DNA from: an uncultured Lachnospiraceae bacterium
Lineage (GTDB): Bacteria > Bacillota > Clostridia > Lachnospirales > Lachnospiraceae
Direction of reading: 5' to 3'
Assembly: GCA_910585465.1 (NCBI GenBank)
Contig: CAJUEW010000040.1
Span: 1-10,161 of the forward strand
Length of the DNA: 10,161 bases
This document shows, piece by piece, positions 1-6,900 of the stretch. The notes beneath the pieces are model-generated. The model saw nothing but the letters and a program-made list of their open reading frames with translations. It was not told where the DNA came from and did not search any database. Each line of letters opens with the position of its first letter. Within the stretch, counting starts at the first letter, position 1. The position numbers were made by a program, and so were the translations under genes.

Positions 1-36
1 TATTTCCCTTAAGGTTTCTTTTCCCTAAAGTTAAAC

Positions 37-969
37 TTAAAAATTAATTCTTTCTTCTTCCACAACAAGCGGACGGTGCATAACCCGGGTATTGATGTTC
101 ATCACATATTCCCCCAGCAGGCCGATAAAAAACATCTGAACCGAACCGATAAAGCACATTCCTATCACCATCGGAGCTACCCCTGCCTGGAACTCCTGCC
201 AGTTTATGAGCTTCAGAATGAAATAAACCATTCCTATCAGGAAGCTGATTCCTGAACAGAAGAAACCTCCAAAAGTAGCCAGACGGAGAGTAACCTTCGT
301 ATAGGAGGTGACGCTGAGCATAGCTGCATCATAGAGGGAATACCAGTTGTTGTGTGTTTTCCCGGCCCGCCTTTGGGGCTGCTCATATGCAATCTCCGTC
401 CGTTTGTAGCCAAATTCTGCCACAATGCCACGGATAAAAGGAATGGGGTCATCCAAATCCTCTAATAATCTGATAAATGATTGGTCATACAATCCAAATC
501 CCGTAAAATGTTCTATCATCTCCACATCGGACATTTTTCGGATCAGCTTATAATATATGGTACGCAGAAAATAGATAAATCCATTTTCTTTGCTGGAAGT
601 CTTAATACCGCTCACAATTTTGTAGCCTTTTTCCCACTCCGCAACAAATCGTGGAATCATTTCCACCGGGTCCTGAAAATCACAGCACATGGTAATGGTG
701 CAGTCCCCTGTGGTCTGACACATCCCGTGGTAAGGAGAATTAAACTGCCCGAAATTTCTGGCATTCAGTATTGCTTTAATTTTAGGATTTTCGCTGCAAA
801 TCATACGCAGCAGGTCGCGGGTCCGGTCTGTGGAACAGTTGTCTATAAACAACAGCTCATAGTCATATTCCGGCAGTTCTTTCTGCAGAATATCTACAAC
901 CGCCTTGCTGATCGGGACAACATTTTCCTCTTCGTTGTAACAGGGAATCATAACACTGATTTTCTTCAT
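37..969 (-). CDS. GT2 family glycosyltransferase, GtrB/DPM1-like, with two C-terminal membrane helices
   Basis: A 310-residue protein. An N-terminal GT-A domain opens with VMIPCYNEEENV (residues 6-17) and has FIDNCSTDRT (41-50) and the acidic CDFQDP motif (96-101), which corresponds to the D-x-Q-D nucleotide/metal site of polyprenyl-phosphate sugar transferases. The basic segment QRRAGKTHNNWYS (199-211) precedes two hydrophobic helices at about 231-253 and 264-288. This layout is typical of GtrB, ArnC and DPM1-like enzymes, which move a sugar from a nucleotide to undecaprenyl phosphate at the inner face of the membrane. The sugar cannot be read from the sequence. The start is supported by GAGGG five bases upstream of ATG, and the gene begins 20 nt after the epimerase stop. 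It is the last gene before the window edge; the 36 bases beyond its stop hold no recognisable feature. Function class is secure, substrate unknown. Confidence 0.9.
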   Translation of the reverse strand: MKKISVMIPCYNEEENVVPISKAVVDILQKELPEYDYELLFIDNCSTDRTRDLLRMICSENPKIKAILNARNFGQFNSPYHGMCQTTGDCTITMCCDFQDPVEMIPRFVAEWEKGYKIVSGIKTSSKENGFIYFLRTIYYKLIRKMSDVEMIEHFTGFGLYDQSFIRLLEDLDDPIPFIRGIVAEFGYKRTEIAYEQPQRRAGKTHNNWYSLYDAAMLSVTSYTKVTLRLATFGGFFCSGISFLIGMVYFILKLINWQEFQAGVAPMVIGMCFIGSVQMFFIGLLGEYVMNINTRVMHRPLVVEEERINF

Positions 970-989
970 AAGTACCCTCTATTCATTAT

Positions 990-1925
990 TTATTGGCTTT
1001 TACACCAGGCTACCGTAGCCGCAATTCCTTCTGAAAAAGGAACCTTTGCCGCAAAGCCGGTATCCTTTTTCAGCTCGGATATATCTGCACAGAGATACAT
1101 TACCTGCTTTTCACCATACGGGATGTCTCCAAAGCCCAGTTCAAATCCGGCAGGCGGTTCTGCCAGCGACTGCGCCACCGCGTCCCGCAATGCCTCAATA
1201 TACTGTTTCAGCGGTGCAGCAGTTCCGCTTCCGATACAATAGGTTTTTTCGGAGATACCTTTCTGCCCCAGCAGATACATTGCATCGGCAGCATCTTTGG
1301 AATACAGATAATCCCACATTTGTTCTCCCCTTGTCAGCTTTGCATGTTCATGCTCAAGCAGCTTTCGAATCACAGAAACGATCATGGAATTCTCACCGTC
1401 ATAGGGTCCGTAAATACTTAGAATGCGGGTCCAGATATGGCGGATACCGTACTGTCTGCATTTTACACGGGTCATCTGTCCCGCGCACAGCTTTGCCATA
1501 CCATAGCCGTTTTCCGGAAATACAGGCAGAAGAGGAGTAAGAGCTCCCTCAGCACGGCCATATTCCGCCTGGGAACCTGCGCCTATAAAAGCTCTGCACT
1601 TTATTGCTCTGCACAGTTCTACAGCATCCAGCGCATACTTGATATTCTGGTTCTGAAGATACATGTTGTTGCGTCCGTCACCAGTTGTTCCCGCCCAGGC
1701 AAAATGGTAAAACGCATCACATTCTTTTGGAAGCTTGTCTGCAAGCTGCAGCAAATGCTCAAGCTCACATTCTATAATATGTACCAGCGGATGTTCCGGG
1801 ATGGTACTGCGTCTTTTAGAATCACTTCGGCAGACAGCATACACCTCGGTTTGTTCTTCTATACATTTTTCAATAAGAGCATGTCCGATTGCTCCGGTCG
1901 GACCTGTTATAATTACTTTATTCAT
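990..1925 (-). CDS. NAD(P)-dependent sugar epimerase/dehydratase-family protein (extended SDR), candidate ketoreductase
   Basis: A 311-residue extended SDR. The Rossmann glycine motif is TGPTGAIG (7-14), the catalytic Ser is in GAGSQAEYG (115-123, S118), and the Y-x3-K pair is YGMAK (141-145). A variable C-terminal substrate domain follows. Length and motifs fit nucleotide-sugar epimerases, 4-ketoreductases and the NAD(P)-dependent reductases that finish deoxysugar pathways. It lies 63 nt downstream of the ThDP carboligase. In yersiniose synthesis a reductase (YerF) reduces the side-chain ketone left by that kind of enzyme, so this gene is a plausible counterpart; that is inference from order, not from a diagnostic residue. 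A purine-rich AGGAAAAAAG lies upstream of the ATG. It could instead be an ordinary 4-ketoreductase or epimerase. Confidence 0.85.
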   Translation of the reverse strand: MNKVIITGPTGAIGHALIEKCIEEQTEVYAVCRSDSKRRSTIPEHPLVHIIECELEHLLQLADKLPKECDAFYHFAWAGTTGDGRNNMYLQNQNIKYALDAVELCRAIKCRAFIGAGSQAEYGRAEGALTPLLPVFPENGYGMAKLCAGQMTRVKCRQYGIRHIWTRILSIYGPYDGENSMIVSVIRKLLEHEHAKLTRGEQMWDYLYSKDAADAMYLLGQKGISEKTYCIGSGTAAPLKQYIEALRDAVAQSLAEPPAGFELGFGDIPYGEKQVMYLCADISELKKDTGFAAKVPFSEGIAATVAWCKSQ

Positions 1926-1988
1926 AATACTTTTTTCCTAATTATATGGATAATCCCGGACAGGCTGCTGCATACCGGCATTGGGAGA

Positions 1989-3785
1989 CTAGGATTCCTG
2001 GAACAGTGGAATGATCATATTTTCTTCAAATTCCTTTTCATCCAGCGGAGGATTCATATATTCCAGCGGCTTTGACTCCATCTGTCCGTCTTTTCTTTTA
2101 TAAGAAACCTGCTTGGGGAAGGCAGTTAAATTTATCGGAGTGAAAACCTCACAAATCACTGGTCCGTCATATTCCAGAACCTGCCGGACTTTTTCCTTAA
2201 GCTCCCCATTGCTGCGAATCTGACAGGTTTGCAGGCCATAGGCTCTTGCAATTTTGGATATATCAGGTAAAGATAACTCTGAACTTTCATCGCAGGCAAC
2301 TAAATGCCCTGCAAATATATTGGTCTGGGTAGCCTTTATTGCACCGTAGCCTTTATTGCTTAGCACGAAGATTTTAATAGGAAGGTTCAGACGGCGGACA
2401 GTCTCTAATTCCTGAATATTCATCACAAAACCGCCGTCTCCGTTCACACTGACTGTTCTCTTTTTCCCGCTTGCCAGACATGCCCCGATCGTGGAAGGAA
2501 GTCCGTAGCCCATAGATGCAAGGCCTTTTGTGCTGAAAACTCGCTGTCCTTTTTTTACACGGAAAGTCTGCATAGAAATTTCAATACAGCTTCCGGAGCT
2601 TCCGGAGACATATACATCGTTTTCGGTCATCAGCTCGGAAATGGTATCTAACAGACAGTAAGAGTTCACCAGCTCCGGCTGTTCCCAATATTTTTTCTGT
2701 ACAATCGGATATTTTTCCTTCAGACGTTCTGCATAGGAAAACCATTCTCTGCGTTCTCTGTGCTGAATCCGGTCTTTGTACTTCAGCATTGTTGAAATAA
2801 ATAATTTTGCATCCGCACAGATAGGGATATCCGGACGGACATTAATTTTGTGCAGCTCCGCGTCATCAATATCCACCATGATTTTCAAAGCGCCCCGGGC
2901 AAAGCCGTCAAAATTATAGCCGGTCTGAAGCAGATTCAGCCTTGCGCCGATGCTCATAAACAGATCCGAATTCTGCTGAATAAAATTTGCATACCGATGT
3001 CCCAGCCCTCCAGGGCGGCCATAGTATAATGGATAATTTTCTTCTACCAAATCAATACCGTTCCAGGTGGTCAGAATAGGAATATTCAATGTATCTGCCA
3101 GCTCACGAAATTCTTCAACAGCATCTGCTGAACGGATACCATTTCCTGCCAGCAGAACAGGGCGTTCTGCGCGGTTCAGCTCATCAATAATTCTTAAAAC
3201 AATATCATCAATATCGGAGGCTTTGGGTTTCTCCGGAGTATATCTTTCCAATGACGTTTCATCAATCACAGTTGCCTGTACATCAAGCGGAATATCCAGC
3301 CATACAGGTCCCTTTCTTCCGTGTGTTGCCTCATAAATTGCCCGATCCATGTGATACCTTATCTGCTCCGGCTCATCAACCAGGGCAGCATATTTTGTGA
3401 TAGGCTTTACAACAGATATGATGTCCAACTCCTGCATGCCTTGCTGGCGCAGTCCCTGATCCCGAATCATATCCAGACGTTTTACCTGACCGGATACAAC
3501 AAACATAGGAGTTGATTCCAGAAAAGCTCCGGCAACTCCGGTCAGCGCATTTGTTCCTCCGGGTCCGGTGGTAACCATAAGAAGTCCGATTTTGTTATTC
3601 ACCCGGGCATATGCCTCTGCTGCGATAGCGCATCCCTGTTCATGCTGACAGCAAATAAATTTGATCTTCCGGCTTTTGCCCAGAGAGTCATTTAGATGCA
3701 TTGCCCCGCCTCCCGGAAGCATAAACATATGGGCTACTTCCAGCTCTTCCAGTCTTTGGATTACATAATCCGAAATTTTCATCAT
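1989..3785 (-). CDS. Acetolactate-synthase-like ThDP-dependent enzyme, YerE-type carboligase candidate
   Basis: A 598-residue protein with the full three-domain ThDP/ALS fold. The N-terminal PYR domain carries the catalytic Glu in QHEQG (E49) and TTGPGGTNA (72-80). The central domain contains RPVLLAGNGIR (208-218). The C-terminal PP domain has NGDGG (448-452) and ends the cofactor motif at LSNKGYG (475-481), with N477-K478 in place of the usual NN. Enzymes of this family decarboxylate pyruvate and transfer the two-carbon unit to a carbonyl. In polysaccharide loci the known example is YerE, a ThDP flavoenzyme adding an acetyl branch to C-4 of CDP-3,6-dideoxy-4-hexulose. The upstream rfbG- and rfbH-type genes would provide such a substrate, so YerE-like function fits better than housekeeping acetolactate synthase, and no small regulatory subunit is adjacent. 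The start is the first of two ATGs, with GGGAGG nine bases upstream; the aldolase gene ends 20 nt before it. Confidence 0.88.
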   Translation of the reverse strand: MMKISDYVIQRLEELEVAHMFMLPGGGAMHLNDSLGKSRKIKFICCQHEQGCAIAAEAYARVNNKIGLLMVTTGPGGTNALTGVAGAFLESTPMFVVSGQVKRLDMIRDQGLRQQGMQELDIISVVKPITKYAALVDEPEQIRYHMDRAIYEATHGRKGPVWLDIPLDVQATVIDETSLERYTPEKPKASDIDDIVLRIIDELNRAERPVLLAGNGIRSADAVEEFRELADTLNIPILTTWNGIDLVEENYPLYYGRPGGLGHRYANFIQQNSDLFMSIGARLNLLQTGYNFDGFARGALKIMVDIDDAELHKINVRPDIPICADAKLFISTMLKYKDRIQHRERREWFSYAERLKEKYPIVQKKYWEQPELVNSYCLLDTISELMTENDVYVSGSSGSCIEISMQTFRVKKGQRVFSTKGLASMGYGLPSTIGACLASGKKRTVSVNGDGGFVMNIQELETVRRLNLPIKIFVLSNKGYGAIKATQTNIFAGHLVACDESSELSLPDISKIARAYGLQTCQIRSNGELKEKVRQVLEYDGPVICEVFTPINLTAFPKQVSYKRKDGQMESKPLEYMNPPLDEKEFEENMIIPLFQES

Positions 3786-3805
3786 TGTTCAGTTCCTCCC
3801 AAGTG

Positions 3806-5416
3806 TCAGGCAAATATACTGTCTGTAATAAACTCAATATGAATGCTGTTGGATGTGGTTTCTCTGAAGTCCTGAAACATGTCTTTGATCTCTACATTCA
3901 GCTCATCCCAGTTATCTTCAGGATTCAGAGACGGCAGAGAAACATCAAAATAGCTTTTGGAATACTCTCTGCTGAATCCGTCAAATCCGGCAAGCGCCAC
4001 CTGGGGAATATGCAGTTTATTTAACAGCCGCAGGCACATAATCACTGAATTGTCAAAATGCTCCCATCCTCTTTTGACCAGCAGATTAAAGTTCACAATA
4101 TGTTCTGTAGGATCGGGCTCCGTTTTAATGCTCGACACTACAATTTTCTGATTTTTTTCAAACAGATCTGCATAAATTTCCTTCGCGTAATGATAGCGGA
4201 TCTTATTGCTGAAAAACAGATAATCATACTGGTACTCTGAGGAGATTGCATTAATGCCAATGATAACAGGATGATATTTTTGGATATATTTCATAACAGC
4301 TTCTTTTTGGTCAATGATAGTTCTCCCCGGGGACAGCAGTAGGATTCTTCTGTCCTGCATTGTTTTTCTGAGCTCTGCAAGTGTATTTTCATCGTCAACG
4401 ATCTTGTTCTGATAATCCAGATACTTTTGTTCCAGCAAATCATAATCGTATTTTTTCCGGTCATCTTCTGACAGGGATTCAATGATGATTCTCATATCTT
4501 TTGCATTTGTCCTGTGATTCTTTGTCAAATACGCAATATTATTTACATGGGCACAATACATTCCTGAAATAAGATATGGTGTAGAATAGCCCCATTTATA
4601 ATTGGAAATAAAATATCCCATATACATATCAATGGCATCCATGATAATGTTCATATCATAGTTGCCCTTATATTTCCGGTTCAGGAAATTAGCCAGCAGC
4701 TCGGTCGTAGTGTTTCCGGCCCCCCGTCCCATACCGCACAGACTGGAGTCCACAATAATATCTCTGTCGCTGGAGTAAAGCTTTTCTGTAAATTGCATGG
4801 AAAGCGAAAACGAAAGCTGTTGGTTGTTATGGGAATGAAAGCCCAGCTTAATATCTTTATGAAGCTTCTGATCTAATACTGTAACAATTCTTTCCAAATC
4901 CTCCCAGAACATTGCTCCGAAGGTATCCACGATGGAAAGAGCCACCGGTTGGGCCTTGTTGACCTCCTCTGCAAGCTCTTCAAGCTCGGCGTTACTGTAG
5001 CCAAGTGTATTTGCCGCCTGAAAGTATAATTTGTATCCTTTTTCTTTGATAATTTTTCCAAGCGCAATTCCTTCCCGGAATTTTGCCTGCGGAAATACAA
5101 CGCGGATTGCGTCAATGGATTTTCCGTCGTATTCGGGAAGTATATTCAGGTCGTATCTGTCCCAGTCAATCATTGCGGTATAAACTGCATGTGATTTTTT
5201 ACCAACCAGATACTGCTCCATATCCTGAGGCACATGATAAAAAGAGGTTCCTGTTTTGTGAGGGGTATTTTTCAGCCAGCCGCACTCGATAATATCAATG
5301 CGGGCATCCTGCATTTTTTTAATAATTCCTTTAATTGCAGGCGTCCCGAAATCTGAATCAACAATATACGCCCCGTCCCGTAAGGTACAGTCAAGTATTT
5401 GGATATTAGCACTCAT
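3806..5416 (-). CDS. Two-domain protein: DmpG/HMGL-like TIM-barrel aldolase plus uncharacterised C-terminal domain
   Basis: A 536-residue protein. Residues 5 to about 300 form an HMGL/DRE-TIM barrel: DCTLRDG (9-15) gives the catalytic Arg and metal Asp, HSHNN (194-198) the metal-binding histidines, and CGMGRGAGN (227-235) the glycine-rich loop. The pattern resembles 4-hydroxy-2-oxovalerate aldolase, which makes pyruvate and an aldehyde by retro-aldol cleavage. That enzyme is about 340 residues, so this one carries roughly 185 extra. The extra region (about 350-536) begins with a strand-rich RRILLLSPGRT segment (356-366) that looks Rossmann-like; I do not recognise it with certainty. The gene sits directly upstream of the ThDP carboligase, so it may supply or consume a 2-oxoacid for branch formation (inference). 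The AGGAG at 5430-5434 lies 13 nt from the ATG, longer than usual, but no closer in-frame start exists. Confidence 0.82.
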   Translation of the reverse strand: MSANIQILDCTLRDGAYIVDSDFGTPAIKGIIKKMQDARIDIIECGWLKNTPHKTGTSFYHVPQDMEQYLVGKKSHAVYTAMIDWDRYDLNILPEYDGKSIDAIRVVFPQAKFREGIALGKIIKEKGYKLYFQAANTLGYSNAELEELAEEVNKAQPVALSIVDTFGAMFWEDLERIVTVLDQKLHKDIKLGFHSHNNQQLSFSLSMQFTEKLYSSDRDIIVDSSLCGMGRGAGNTTTELLANFLNRKYKGNYDMNIIMDAIDMYMGYFISNYKWGYSTPYLISGMYCAHVNNIAYLTKNHRTNAKDMRIIIESLSEDDRKKYDYDLLEQKYLDYQNKIVDDENTLAELRKTMQDRRILLLSPGRTIIDQKEAVMKYIQKYHPVIIGINAISSEYQYDYLFFSNKIRYHYAKEIYADLFEKNQKIVVSSIKTEPDPTEHIVNFNLLVKRGWEHFDNSVIMCLRLLNKLHIPQVALAGFDGFSREYSKSYFDVSLPSLNPEDNWDELNVEIKDMFQDFRETTSNSIHIEFITDSIFA

Positions 5417-5454
5417 TTGTGTGAAAAAACTCCTATCATTTTATTCTTAAATTA

Positions 5455-6795
5455 TTAAGCCTTCAGCGCTGCCTTTATGGTCTCTGCCATATAATCAATC
5501 ATTTCGTCCGTCATTCCCGGATATACGCCTACCCAGAAGCTGTCTTTCATAATCCGGTCCGTATTGGAAAGCTCCCCAACGATACGGTAGCCTTCTCCTG
5601 TTTTTCGCATTTCATCAAAGCATGGGTGCTTTGTCAGATTTCCGGCAAACAGCATCCGGGTCTGAATTCCGTGTTCTTCCACATATGTAACTACTTTGTT
5701 TCTTTCCACGCCTTCTTTGCAGGTGATCAGAAAGCCAAACCAGCTCGGATCGGAGTTTTCACATGCAACCGGCAGTATCAGTTGATCCTCTGTTCCGGAA
5801 AGAGCTGCTTTCAGACGGGCAAAATTATGTTTTCTTCTTTCCACAAATGACGGAAACTTTTCCAGCTGCGCACAGCCGATGGCGGCCTGCAGATCTGTTG
5901 CTTTCAGGTTGTATCCAAAATGAGAATACACATATTTATGATCATACCCCAATGGAAGCTCTCCATACTGTCTGTCAAACCGATGGCCGCACAGGTTGTC
6001 CTGACCGGATGCACAGATACAGTCTCTTCCCCAGTCACGGAAGGAACGGATGCATTTATTCAGAAGTGCATTGTCTGTGTAAACGGCCCCGCCTTCTCCC
6101 ATGGTCATATGATGGGGCGGATAAAAACTGGAGGTTCCGATATCCCCGATTGTACCTGTGAATTTTTTTTCACCGTCTATGGTGTAGACAGAACCCAGGG
6201 CATCACAGTTATCCTCCACCAGCCACAGGTCATGGAGGTCACAAAACTCTTTTACTGTCCTTAAGTCAAATGGATTTCCCAGTGTATGGGCAATCATAAC
6301 AGCCTTTGTTCTGGAAGAATAAGCCTTCTCCAGCAGTGATGCATCGATGTTGTACTGAGGGATTGTCACATCCACAAATACCGGTACTGCTCCATACTGG
6401 ATCATTGGAGTAACCGTGGTCGGGAAACCTGCCGCAACAGTGATAATCTCATCCCCCCGGTTGATCCGCTTTTCCCCAAGAAGAGGAGACGTAAGAGCCA
6501 TAAAGGCGAGCAGGTTTGCAGAAGAACCGGAATTAACCAGAGAACAGAACCGTACGCCGAGATATTCCCCAAGCTTTTTTTCAAAAAGCTCTGTATATCT
6601 TCCGGAAGTCAGCCAAAATTCCAGAGAGCTGTCTACCAGATTCACCAGCTCCGCGCTGTCATAGACGCGGGATGCATAGGAGATTCTCTCTCCTTTCTTA
6701 AATTCTTTTTTCTGGTTATGATAAGTGTCGCAGTATTCTTTTACCATGCAGAGAATTTCATCCCTTGCTTCTTCCATTGGCTTATTTTCAAACAT
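5455..6795 (-). CDS. rfbH: CDP-4-keto-6-deoxy-D-glucose 3-dehydrase (RfbH/DdhC/E1 type), PMP and [2Fe-2S] enzyme
   Basis: A 446-residue DegT/DnrJ/EryC1-fold protein. SGSSANLL (89-96) and VEDNCDALGS (193-202, D195) are cofactor-site motifs. In SFYPPHHMTMGEGG (223-236) the position that is Lys in the aminotransferases is His (H228), the hallmark of the C-3 dehydrases. The iron-sulfur ligands are visible as C197, C259, C261 and C269, in the pattern C-X61-C-X1-C-X7-C; the described Yersinia E1 has a slightly shorter first spacing. The enzyme removes the C-3 hydroxyl of CDP-6-deoxy-4-hexulose with a partner flavin/iron-sulfur reductase (E3, DdhD), which is not in this window. The start has AAAGGAG seven bases upstream. 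The gene follows the kinase stop after 105 nt. Family assignment is strong because both the His and the cysteine set are present. Confidence 0.93.
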   Translation of the reverse strand: MFENKPMEEARDEILCMVKEYCDTYHNQKKEFKKGERISYASRVYDSAELVNLVDSSLEFWLTSGRYTELFEKKLGEYLGVRFCSLVNSGSSANLLAFMALTSPLLGEKRINRGDEIITVAAGFPTTVTPMIQYGAVPVFVDVTIPQYNIDASLLEKAYSSRTKAVMIAHTLGNPFDLRTVKEFCDLHDLWLVEDNCDALGSVYTIDGEKKFTGTIGDIGTSSFYPPHHMTMGEGGAVYTDNALLNKCIRSFRDWGRDCICASGQDNLCGHRFDRQYGELPLGYDHKYVYSHFGYNLKATDLQAAIGCAQLEKFPSFVERRKHNFARLKAALSGTEDQLILPVACENSDPSWFGFLITCKEGVERNKVVTYVEEHGIQTRMLFAGNLTKHPCFDEMRKTGEGYRIVGELSNTDRIMKDSFWVGVYPGMTDEMIDYMAETIKAALKA

Positions 6796-6900
6796 ACACT
6801 TTCTCCTTTGTTTTTATATCTGTAAAATTTGTTTATCTGCCGGATATGACTTTGACGGAACAGTTTCTGATTCCGGCGGCCCCGTTACTTTGGATGCCTT
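6796..6900 (-). other. Intergenic spacer between kinase and rfbH-type gene
   Basis: This 105-nt stretch is the longest gap in the window. It contains one weak inverted repeat (GCCGGA/TCCGGC at 6839-6844 and 6872-6877, 27-nt loop) without a following U run in the direction of transcription, so it is not a convincing terminator. The rfbH-type gene's AAAGGAG ribosome binding site lies at its rfbH-proximal end. I see no clear -35/-10 pair, but an internal promoter cannot be excluded. Confidence 0.4.

Noticed and set aside
481..1242. Long plus-strand open frame (253 codons) antisense to the GT2 and epimerase genes
   Set aside because: It spans the junction of two well-supported minus-strand genes, shows no domain motif, and has a composition typical of a shadow frame. 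No plus-strand gene is supported in the window.
2550..2556. T7/A7 run in the ThDP enzyme gene as a second contingency tract
   Set aside because: Short A/T runs of six to eight are common in this DNA, and here it simply encodes Lys-Lys in an intact frame.
2590..2607. Tandem duplication of the 9-mer CTTCCGGAG
   Set aside because: It encodes S-G-S-S-G-S in the ThDP enzyme, keeps frame, and has only two copies; low-complexity coding rather than a variable repeat.
6572..6590. Perfect inverted repeat AGCTTTTT-TTC-AAAAAGCT
   Set aside because: It lies inside the rfbH-type coding sequence over conserved ELFEKKLGE codons and has no U run in the transcribed direction, so it is not a terminator.
6839..6877. 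GCCGGA/TCCGGC inverted repeat in the kinase-rfbH gap
   Set aside because: A six-base stem with a 27-nt loop and no U tail is too weak to call a terminator or riboswitch.
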